Positions 48,601 to 56,569 of a DNA stretch of 64,000 nt are shown here, in pieces. Position 1 is the first letter of the stretch. The number at the start of each line of letters is the position of its first letter. The DNA comes from Leuctra nigra. Taxonomy: Eukaryota > Arthropoda > Insecta > Plecoptera > Leuctridae. The DNA lies in the NCBI GenBank assembly GCA_934045905.1, contig OW203764.1, forward strand, positions 33,955,629-34,019,628, read 5' to 3'. Both the position numbers and the translations under genes were made by a program. The notes under the pieces were generated by a model. The model was given only the letters and a program-made list of their open reading frames with translations, was not told the origin of the DNA and did no database searches.

Positions 48601-48783
48601 TAGGAAGCAGGCGATGAGAGTTATGCAGATGGTGTAGCAGAAATACAAACGTGACTTCCAGTCGTACAGAAGTCTGCCGTCCGGTTTGTCAATCCCATGG
48701 TAAGACAAACCAGCGATGAACAGGAACCGATTTACACGACGGAATTTCAGATTCGTTTCAGTTTTGGTGTCCATTACTGACAT
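42549..48783 (-). CDS. Odorant receptor gene A (7tm_6), five exons
   Basis: Insect odorant receptor, a seven-transmembrane ligand-gated channel subunit with cytoplasmic N-terminus that works with the co-receptor Orco in sensory neurons (family knowledge). Five exons splice in frame: 48783-47459, 47375-47276, 46647-46540, 42846-42691 and 42611-42549, all with GT-AG introns. The product is about 580 aa, long for the family (about 400) because of an extended loop before TM5 with five 13-residue repeats. Family landmarks are HNLLLRFVEDLN, FCNFGQ, AAYSCRWY and a C-terminal LLRQYQLL. The start is either the codon at 48783 or, preferred by comparison with gene B, the in-frame ATG at 48774 (MDTKTET). 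Exon 4 begins inside a 15-unit repeat of its own splice acceptor. Introns 2 and 3 hold transposon sequence. Confidence 0.88.
42691..42846 (-). CDS. Gene A exon 4 (loop to TM7)
   Basis: A 156-nt exon, phase 0, encoding SERLAQAAYSCRWY..., TSRHYVQMIMMRAQTPMQLL and AGNVTVLSMELMTQ, donor GTGAGT. Same length and landmarks as gene C exon 4. The acceptor lies in the first unit of the 62-bp array, and ITE|SERLAQAAYSC joins exon 3 to exon 4 as in other receptors. Confidence 0.88.
42809..43738 (-). repeat. 62-bp array repeating the exon 4 splice acceptor, 15 units
   Basis: Fifteen head-to-tail units of 62 bp (one is 61 bp). On the minus strand each unit contains CTCGTGTGTTGCAG, a usable 3' splice acceptor, then AGCGAGCGCCTGGCCCAGGC and GCGTACAGCTGCAG, the first 35 bases of exon 4. 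The unit nearest the coding sequence supplies the real exon start at 42846. The array has no stop codon in any minus-strand frame, so ORFs of 343-394 codons run through it. Exactly three units (186 bp) would keep the reading frame. Confidence 0.95.
43766..44292 (+). mobile_element. 5S rRNA-derived SINE (SINE3-like), interrupted
   Basis: The head GTTAAGCAACATTGAGCGCG ... GGTTGGATGGGTGACC closely resembles the 3' half of 5S rRNA including the box C promoter region. The body contains CCTTCGGATAGGACGTTAAG and GGAGTAGGCTACATG. A MITE at 43842-44003 splits head and body. It lies in gene A intron 3, next to the acceptor array. The class is inferred from the 5S similarity. Confidence 0.7.
43842..44003. 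mobile_element. MITE inserted in 5S SINE
   Basis: Termini ACCCTTAC(C/A)TAATATCGCC and the mirrored GGCGATATTATGTAAGGGT form about 50-nt inverted repeats that also share TTTCAGTAGCACCGTGTT. No ORF. Confidence 0.75.
46039..46068 (-). promoter_or_regulatory. YY1/Pho-ETS-CRE composite motif, copy 2
   Basis: TGACGTCA overlaps ACTTCCGGT and runs on into CAAAATGGCGGC. This is the same composite as 15229-15260, in reverse, inside gene A intron 3. Confidence 0.5.
46190..46213 (+). repeat. ATC trinucleotide microsatellite
   Basis: About seven ATC units within copy 2 of family 2. Confidence 0.9.
46540..46647 (-). CDS. Gene A exon 3 (TM6)
   Basis: A 108-nt exon, phase 0 at both ends, acceptor GCAG and donor GTAAAT. 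Encodes MGSWDDPELSKYVWTLLF... through FCNFGQILITE, the conserved TM6 region. Same length as gene C exon 3. Confidence 0.9.
46683..47180 (-). mobile_element. Family 1 fragment in gene A intron 2
   Basis: Matches the copy in gene B intron 2 (52714-53360) and has the same junction, CTCGCTCAA next to TAACCAATTT, so the insertion predates the A/B duplication. The CTAG end is missing here. Confidence 0.6.
47276..47375 (-). CDS. Gene A exon 2 (TM5)
   Basis: A 100-nt exon with acceptor TTCAG and donor GTAAGT. It completes the arginine and encodes FVEDLNVYWKSYAF followed by TM5 LTALIMSIFALKLAV. Confidence 0.9.
47459..48783 (-). CDS. Gene A exon 1 (N-terminus to TM4 and loop)
   Basis: Encodes the N-terminus, TM1 (LYFCYTICITLIACFLPAS), TM2, TM3, TM4 (ELFLGICMGAIMFTIV) and a long cytoplasmic loop. 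It ends ...HNLLL plus AG of a split arginine codon, with donor GTAATA at 47458. Confidence 0.88.
47665..47859 (-). repeat. 39-bp coding repeat, five units, gene A
   Basis: Five in-frame units encode DIEEYPQIAVRKT with small variations (PQV, VKKT, YSQ, PRIAA). Located in the cytoplasmic loop between TM4 and TM5. Confidence 0.95.
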
Positions 48784-49394
48784 ATCGTTTTTTCATTCTA
48801 ATATACCTGTAAAGAAGCCGAGACGATTTGGATCCAAGTGTTGTAACCTTTTAACGAATAGCTGTTGTAACATGTATTGGGACAACTAGTTAGAAGCTTG
48901 CGTGATTAAATTATTTTAACGAAACACCCAGTGGGAATTGTTCACCTGCAGGCAAGCAGAAGTTCTTCAGACAATTTTTCAGTGAGCGATGATCGTCTAA
49001 ATAATTCATCGACTCAATTGTGGGCGGTCGACTTTGTGAAAAAAATACAGCTCATAGATATTATGTTGATCGCCCACGCAGTTAATGAAGTATACGCATT
49101 TATAAATATGCAAAATTCTTCTCCACATATTCAAAAGCATAAATAACTTAAATCACGTGTCATTTGATTTTAAAAATCCTGGATAATATTTAGGATTTTT
49201 ATATGTCCATGTTCTACGATAACAATGTATTGAGAAACATTCATTGCTACCTGTGCATGACAAATAATATTTTCCCTTATCCTATATTTCATTAGAAAAT
49301 AATTTGAAATGTTTGATATTATGTTCGTACATCTCAAATTGTAATCAGGAATATATGAAAATAGAACACTTGAATTTATTTAAGTAAAAAATTA
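48784..49394. other. Gene A 5' flank, duplicated upstream of gene B
   Basis: CAGTGGGAATTGTTCACCTG and CAAGCAGAAGTTCTT recur upstream of gene B (about 55040-55080) in the same place. The duplication that made A and B therefore includes the putative promoter region. No TATA or initiator could be assigned with confidence. Confidence 0.6.
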
Positions 49395-50543
49395 CCCCAT
49401 AAAAAACACTTCGTGTAAAAATACCAGCCAAGTCTCTTCTACTAAAAAAAAAATATATGAAATCTAAAAATTCTGCACTGAAAAGTAATGATATCAAAAA
49501 ATTTGCCAAGTCAAAACTTTATTTGAAAATCAAAAAATACTTGGCGCATCGTGTATATTAATAGCTTAGAAGTATAGGCCAGATATAAAATATTAATATA
49601 CATAAAATATACAAACATATAGTATACCTAAAATGCCCTAAAAAATCGATGCGCCAAGTATTTTTTGATTTTCAAATAAAGTTTTGACTTGGCAAATTTT
49701 TTGATATCATTACTTTTCAGTGCAGAATTTTTAGATTTCATATATTTTTTTTTTAGTAGAAGAGACTTGGCTGGTATTTTTACACGAAGTGTCTTTTATG
49801 GGGATATCACTCCTTTTTTTAGTTTATTCTAACAACTTGTGACACATATGAAATGAACAATTACTAAATTCTTTTAAAAAATCATCACCCTTTACAATTT
49901 CGTTACCACTAATGAATAGCAGCGTATGGTCCTAAATAATTGCTTTAAATGATCTTTCACGAAGAATAGCAAAGGTTTCATTCCAATCAGTCAACCCAGT
50001 TCCGAGACATGGAAACACTTCGGTTTTCAAAATGGCTGCTGAACTTTCTGCAATGCCACATAGAATTTATTTCTATAAATGATGTGTATCATTTTAAGCT
50101 TTCTGAATATGTATTTATTGTATAGGAGGGAATTATAATAATTTATACATTTAAATGACGTCATTTCCGGTCTCATAAATAGGACAATTCTATTTGTACT
50201 GTTCATATTCCATAGAGATAGCCATCCGAATCGTTTGGCGCTAGTTTCATACCGATTTGTCTACCAGTTTTTGAGATATGACGTTACTTCCGGTTTAAAA
50301 ATGGCGGCTGAAATCTCTGACCCCTTGAAGTATATTTGAAACATGATTACAATTTTATAAGCTGTCTCAAATAGTATATTTATTGCATCAAAATAAAAAT
50401 TTGTGAGATTATTAAAATGTGTGACGTCATTTCCGGTTAAGGTATGGGAAACTGCAAATATTATTGATGATAATACATAAAGTTGACCGTCTAAATTGTT
50501 TTGCGCTGGTTTCGTTGAAATCTATTTAGCCGTTATTGAGATA

Positions 50544-50573
50544 TGATGTCACTTCCGGTTTCAAAATGGCGGC
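50544..50573 (-). promoter_or_regulatory. YY1/Pho-ETS-CRE composite motif, copy 3 (third module)
   Basis: TGATGTCACTTCCGG runs into CAAAATGGCGGC, with one mismatch to the CRE palindrome. Confidence 0.45.
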
Positions 50574-50815
50574 TTCCGGTTGGTTTTATAACAAGTCACA
50601 TGAGACGTCAAAAGTACATACGTTACATAAATATCAAAATAATCGGATCAACCTTTGTTGCCAAAAAGCCAATCGATGTATTTCAAATTTCATTACGTCA
50701 TTTCCGGTTTCTTTAACATAATGTTTAGTCTTTTGCTACTTATCATGCATATAGATGACCGTCTGGATCGTTTGGCGCAATTTTCGTTCCAATCGGTCCA
50801 GCCGTTGACGAGATA

Positions 50816-50845
50816 TGACGTCACTTCCGGTTTCAAAATGGCGGC
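50816..50845 (-). promoter_or_regulatory. YY1/Pho-ETS-CRE composite motif, copy 3 (fourth module)
   Basis: A perfect TGACGTCA overlaps ACTTCCGG and is followed by CAAAATGGCGGC. Confidence 0.5.
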
Positions 50846-51362
50846 ACAAAAAATTCATGGGGTGAAGGTTAAATCAGACGCCAAAAGTGCACACGTGGTA
50901 AAAATGTGGGATCAATCGATTCAGCCGTTTAGGCTGTGGCCTGTTTACCGGATTTAAATTCCAGGAGACTACTACTACTACTACTACTACTACTACTGAG
51001 ATTATTATTATTATGAAAACCGCCCTAAAACACTGTTTTCACGGCCCTCTAGCGCGCAAAGGGCGTAACCTATTGTTCCCAAATATGGTATATGTTGTAG
51101 GGTGGGCCTTAGCTCGAAATTAAGATATATCGCAACAATGTGAGATTTTCCAATTTTAAGATCCAGTAGGCCGAAAATGCCACTTTGATGCTTACAGTAA
51201 AAGTGGGTTTGCTCCAGCCTTTTTAAATGAGTGTGTGCGCGCGCCGTACGACTTGGCTGGCGTGGAGCGACCGCTCCACTAGATATTCAAAATAGGATAT
51301 GTTATATCAACATTTTGCAAAAGGGCAAGAGAGGGGTTTGACAAAATCAATTAACCTGTTTA

Positions 51363-51707
51363 TTGAGTGAGCGAAGCGAGCGACTCCTTTTGGTTCTTTT
51401 GCCACGGACCATTTTTTTTCTTTTTTTCTGCTATTAACCGATACACAGGTAGCACCGTTTCACCGATCGATCTGAAATTTTGCACACATGTAAAGACAAC
51501 CTTCTCTGTTTGCAGCTTCTGATTTGTTTGAAATCCATTGATTGGGAAAAATTTAAATAAACATCTCCTGATAGGTGAAAAATGAAAATGGTCTTCGTAA
51601 AATCTGATCAAACTCATATTTTGCATGGTCATTAAGACCAACATTGTATCTCATTTCACACATTTTCATCCCAATCAGTTAAGAGCGTATGAACTTATTA
51701 AAAATTT
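51363..51707 (+). mobile_element. Family 1 copy running into the assembly gap
   Basis: Starts TTGAGTGAGCGAAGCGAGCG after A and shows family 1 internal blocks up to the N run. Confidence 0.6.
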
Positions 51708-51907
51708 NNNNNNNNNNNNNNNNNNNNNNNNNNNNNNNNNNNNNNNNNNNNNNNNNNNNNNNNNNNNNNNNNNNNNNNNNNNNNNNNNNNNNNNNNNNNN
51801 NNNNNNNNNNNNNNNNNNNNNNNNNNNNNNNNNNNNNNNNNNNNNNNNNNNNNNNNNNNNNNNNNNNNNNNNNNNNNNNNNNNNNNNNNNNNNNNNNNNN
51901 NNNNNNN
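51708..51907. other. Assembly gap (200 N)
   Basis: Two hundred N residues, a round number that suggests a gap of unknown real size. ORFs crossing it are artefacts. It lies downstream of gene B exon 2, where B exons 3-5 would be expected. Confidence 0.99.
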
Positions 51908-52035
51908 CGGGGGCTGCAACATCGAGGTTACGCCAGTGAGTTCTTATTGGAATTAACTTATTATTTTAATAAATGAAGCTGATTAAAACAAGGAATTTTA
52001 ATTTAAAAAATAAAACTTATATTTTAATTTTTTTG

Positions 52036-52613
52036 TTGAGCGAGCGAAGCGAGCGACTCCTTTTGGCTCTTTTGGCACGGACCTCTGTTTTTTTTTGGTT
52101 TTTTTTCTGTTACTAACCGATACAAAGGTTGCACCGTTTCACCGCTCGATTTGAAATTTTGCTAACATGTAATGACAACCTTTTCTTTTTGCAGACCCTA
52201 ATGTTTTTGAAATTCGTTCATTGGTTAAAATTTAAATAAATATCTCCTGATAGACATGAAATATGAAAATGGTCTTCGATAAATCTGATCAAACTCATAT
52301 TTTGCATGATCGTTAAGACCAACAATGTCTCTCATTTTACAAATTTTCATCCCAAACAGTTAAGAACGTATGCACTCAGAAATGAAGTATCGAAATGAAT
52401 GATTTTTCACTGCAACATGAATCTGATATGCTTTAGGTACCAGAGATGCTTAGATGCTATTTTCAAGTTTTAATGAATAGCAGATACTTTTATGTTGATA
52501 GAAGAGTGGATCATATTTCAATTCAATATGGATGTATATGTTTTCATATACGTTCGAGAATTTGCACGTACCCGTGCTCGCTCATCAACGCGTTACACTA
52601 CGTGTTTTCATAG
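52036..52613 (+). mobile_element. Family 1 short copy (578 bp)
   Basis: Starts TTGAGCGAGCGAAGCGAGCG and ends with a modified terminus, GTGTTTTCATAG before T. Contains the subterminal GCTCGCTCATCAACGCGTTA. Confidence 0.65.
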
Positions 52614-52713
52614 TAAAAACACTGGTTTAATTCCTCATCAAGACAAAGCCATAATCGTAGAGGTAATATTCCATTTTAATACTACCATAAAATGATACTT
52701 CATTTAATTAATA

Positions 52714-53360
52714 CTAGAAAAATGCTTGCTTTTACGCGTTGATGAGCAAGCACCTATGCGTGCAAATTCTCGAACTGGAATTCCGTAAGATGCAGAGAAG
52801 ATCCATATTAAATTGAAATATGATCCACTCATTTTACTTAAAAGTTTGTATTTAATTGGAGCTGAGAATAGCCATAGATACCAACACTCTGTATACATTA
52901 AGAAAATTATATCAAGTTGTAATGGAAGAACTATTTCGATACCATCAATACCAACACAGCTATTTCAAAAATTTGAAAATGACAATAAGTAGTGCATACT
53001 GGTATATGTAAAATTTGAACTTGATCATACCACAATTTTTCAGCCATTCAGGAGGAATTTATTTAATTTAATTTAATTTTAACCTATCAACAGATTTCCA
53101 TCAAATCTACAACCTTAAAACATTACGGCGGCCTTAAAAAACTGTGAATATTTTCGATTTGATAGATCAATCGGGTTCATTTTCCAACCAATCATAGGAA
53201 GCCGCCCAAAAACTATAATTATCAAGTAAAAATGAAGCTTGTGCAAAACTTCAGTTCAATCGGAAAAACAAATTGACCTGCGGCCTCGGGTTAAATAACC
53301 AACAAAAAAACGATAACAGAGAATGTGTCCAAAAGTACCAAATGGATATGCTCGCTCAAT
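52714..53360 (-). mobile_element. Family 1 copy in gene B intron 2
   Basis: On the minus strand it starts TTGAGCGAGCA after A and ends TTTTTCTAG before T. It is homologous with the fragment in gene A intron 2 and has the same 5' junction. Confidence 0.6.
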
Positions 53361-53400
53361 AACCAATTTGTTTCGATCAGTCAGTTATTAATCCACTTAC

Positions 53401-53500
53401 CACTGCCAATTTCAGAGAAGTGATACTTAAAATGAGTGTTGTCAGCCTTATTATTGTGAATGTCAATACATTCCAATAATTATTTAGATCTTCCACAAAT
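53401..53500 (-). CDS. Gene B exon 2 (TM5)
   Basis: A 100-nt exon encoding FVEDLNNYWNVLTF and TM5 LTTLILSITSLKLAV, acceptor TTTTCAG and donor GTAAGT. Confidence 0.87.
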
Positions 53501-54886
53501 CTGAAAATATAACATGATAATCAATGATAATTTACATCTCAAATATAACAATTTATGTTTTAAATAATATTACCTTAACAGCAGATTATGTTTTATGCAA
53601 CACTCCTTTAAAATCATTGCCACATTTTGATTCCTGTCTCTTGAGTTCTCTTCCGAGGTTCGTTCTTCACAGACTTCTTCTGGGTTGGGTTTCGATAGTA
53701 CAACATTGTTGTCTGCTGATGAAGCCGATACTTGATTCGACTTGAGTTTGCGTGAAGATGGTTTTATAGAATAAATGTCCGTCTTTCTGACCACAACATG
53801 AGGATATTCTTCAATGTCCGTCTTTCTGACCGCAATCTGAGGATATTCTTCAATGTCCGTCTTTCTGACCGCAATCTGAGGATATTCTTCAATGTCCGTC
53901 TTTCTGACCGCAATCTGAGGATATTCTTCGATGCCCGTCTTTCTGACCGCAACCTGAGGATATTCTTCAATGTCCAGATCTTCACTGTCCAGATACACCA
54001 TTTGAGTTCCATCTTCATGGACTTCTGCTTTAATTATTTTAACATCACCACTTATACCTGGTTTACTTATAGTAAATATTTCATGATTCTTGGAAGATAC
54101 GTTTTCTTCTCGCTTCTCTTTTAGTACTACATTATTTTCCAGCACAATGTTAACTGTATCTTGCGTTTTATTACAGTTTTTGTTACTTCCGATTTCCTCA
54201 AGAGTATTGCTGAGTTGTTTTATCAAGACAGATAACTCAGATACTATTGTAAACATAATTGCACCCAAACAAACCCCAAGAAAAAGTTCAATAACAGAAG
54301 CAATCATTTCAAAAATCAATGAAATCTTAGAAGTGACAAAATTTCTCAATATAACTGGTTTTAATAATGCATTGTTCAGTGTAAGATGTTGGATGCTAAG
54401 GTCAGAATAAAAACATAGTACAAAAATAAAAGAGAGGTTAGCACCAGTAAATATTACTAGCAGAATGATACCATAATATCTAATCAAGTTTATTTTTTTT
54501 TCCTTGAAATGTTGAGCTCTACTGCTCTTATTTTCATATTGATGCGAAATAGCAATCAACTTTTCTATTAGTTCATTAAGAATTGATCGTTTTATTAAAA
54601 TTACCCAAATCAGCATAGGTTTGTCAATAAAGCAAAGGAACAAAACTAGATTACTTGTGACCTTCGGGAAATCTGTCCATGTCATTGCTGCGCTGAGTAA
54701 GCGAGAAGCTGGTAGGAAGCAGGCGATGAGAGTTATGCAGATGCTGTAGCAGAAATAGAGACGTGACTTCCAGTCGTACAGAAGTCTGCTGTCCGGTTTG
54801 TCAATCCCATGGTAAGACAAACCAGCGATGAACAGGAGCCGATTTACACGACGGAATTTCATTTGCGTTTCAGTTTTGGTGTCCAT
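53401..54886 (-). CDS. Odorant receptor gene B (7tm_6), 5' two exons only
   Basis: Paralogue of gene A. Exon 1 (54886-53574) starts MDTKTET and exon 2 is 53500-53401; the intron is 73 bp with GT-AG ends. Together they give 471 codons covering TM1-TM5. The first 107 residues are nearly identical to A, the TM3-TM4 segment is clearly more diverged, and the loop is again conserved, including five 13-residue repeats. Exon 2 has a good donor (GTAAGT), but no TM6, AAYSC or C-terminal exon is seen before gene A. They may lie in the gap at 51708-51907, be lost, or B may splice to the 3' exons of A. No stop or frameshift is present in what is visible. Confidence 0.8.
53574..54886 (-). CDS. Gene B exon 1
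   Basis: Encodes N-terminus to the loop before TM5, ending HNLLL plus AG with donor GTAATA, the same junction as gene A. A 1-bp difference upstream puts the ATGTCAG codon out of frame, supporting MDTKTET as the start in both genes. Confidence 0.86.
53780..53974 (-). repeat. 39-bp coding repeat, five units, gene B
   Basis: Five in-frame units encode DIEEYPQIAVRKT or variants (GIEEYPQ, PHVVV). Same position and copy number as in gene A. Confidence 0.95.
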
Positions 54887-56500
54887 ACTGACATATTGTT
54901 TGATCCGTCTAATATATCCGTAAAGAAGCCGAGACGATTTGGATCCAGGTGTTGTAATCTTTCAATGACAAGCTGTTGTAACATGTAACAGTGGGACTAG
55001 AAGTTAGATGTTGCGTGATTATATTATTGGAACGAAAAACCCAGTGGGAATTGTTCACCTGGTGGCAAGCAGAAGTTCTTTGGAACAATTTTTCAGTGAC
55101 CGCTATAATCAAATGAATAATTCTTCAACTCAATTGTGGGCGGACAACTTTGTAAAATAAGGTAATCATAAAACCGGCGCCGAGATATTATGTTGATTGC
55201 CCACGCAATTAATAATAGTATAAGTTGATTAGATGCATGTAGGTACATTTAAAATTTGGTGTATCTGCTCCACATGATCTAATGCTTAAATAAGTGTATG
55301 TTATGTAATCCTTACGATTTAAAAAAATTGGACGATGATCTGGATTTTTTTTGTATCTATATTGTTACATTATAATTTGAGAAACATTAATTATTATCAT
55401 TGTGCTTGACAATATTAGTTGGCACTTCCTAGAATATTATTTTTCCTATATTATTATTTTATATCTTTTCTTCGAAATTATTTTAAATGTTTGATGGGTT
55501 ATAGATAATTTTCTCCTGACATATATTATAGTTAAAATTGAAAACAGGGTTAGAACGTTTGAGATTTTTTAATTTAAATAATTTTATTCCAAATCAATTT
55601 TTTTTAAATGTTAACTAAATTTTGTACTAAAGGTTTCAAATTTTTAGGGACGTACTTAATGTATCATAACATTTTTTGACAAACTAAGGATGACTTGAAA
55701 TTTGGATTATAAAAAGAAGTTTACTGGCCAATGCACCGCATGATTTTTTTTAAATATTTTTTTTGCCAATATATATCACGCATAAAGTGTCTGAGGTTTC
55801 GTATGATTATCTCTGAATTATGAATTGTGGACTTCATGCGAATTGAAAAAAGGAATCCTCATTATACTTTTGGGATAGGTCAATTTTGACATCAAAATAG
55901 GTAGGTTTATTTGTTCAACAACTCAACCTTAAGTTACTAAACGATTTAGCTGACCATTTTTAAATATTATCACTTGTAACTGATGACGTTTAACACACAA
56001 GATTGAGAAAAGTTACATGACTTGAAGAGAAAAAAATAACATTTATTAGTGAATATTATGGATGTCTACAGAAACTTGAAGTGCATAAATCCAGTTGATG
56101 CACAAACATTATAATTCATTCGACAATTAGAAATACACTTTATACAATCAGATCAATTGAATTCTGCAATAAATATATAACACATATTCTAATTAAATTA
56201 TATTATTATAATATACCTATACATATTTAGAACACTGAATTTGCAACCTTTGATATATAATACACATAACACTTTTTATGCAATCTCGTGTTTTGTACAA
56301 ACCTATTATTAATTACGGGCATATTACCATTAGTTTAAGCTGCAGTTAGTTTAAGCTAAACTAACTGCAGTTTAAACTAATGGAAATGCCGGCCCTTAGA
56401 ACACTAAATTTGCAATCTTACGCATTCACTTATTTAGAACAATGAATTTGCAATGGATATAAGTATACATATTATTTAAATGATTTTCATATTTCCTATA
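54887..56500. other. Intergenic between genes C and B
   Basis: The part next to B (to about 55290) is shared with the gene A 5' flank. The rest is AT-rich with a small palindrome at 56327-56383. No gene. Confidence 0.5.
56327..56383. repeat. 27-bp hairpin
   Basis: 56327-56353 pairs with 56357-56383 with one mismatch and a 3-nt loop. The outer CGGGCAT/ATGCCGG suggests a small MITE (about 56312-56399). Confidence 0.75.
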
Positions 56501-56569
56501 TTATTGATTATTGTAAACCGACGTATACTGCCGTAGAATGCTGAAGATAGAGTAAGACTCATTCATTAT
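56501..56569 (-). CDS. Gene C exon 5 (C-terminus)
   Basis: Acceptor CTATTTCAG. Encodes IMNESYSIFSILRQYTSVYNNQ and TAA. Confidence 0.85.
   Translation of the reverse strand: MMNESYSIFSILRQYTSVYNNQ

Larger units (their letters stand above)
49395..51283 (+). mobile_element. Helitron-like family 2, copy 3
   Basis: Lies between genes A and B. The 5' end is CCCCATAAAAAACACTTCG after A, and the 3' end is the 18-nt palindrome plus CTAGA before T. The terminal hairpin is compact: arms 49395-49554 and 49647-49803. Four modules with CAAAATGGCGGC-type and CRE/ETS-type sequence follow (near 50030, 50300, 50560 and 50830). A (TAC)n microsatellite is at about 50967-50996. Confidence 0.75.

Noticed and set aside
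51625..51976. ORFs crossing the N run
   Set aside because: They consist mostly of unknown residues from the assembly gap.
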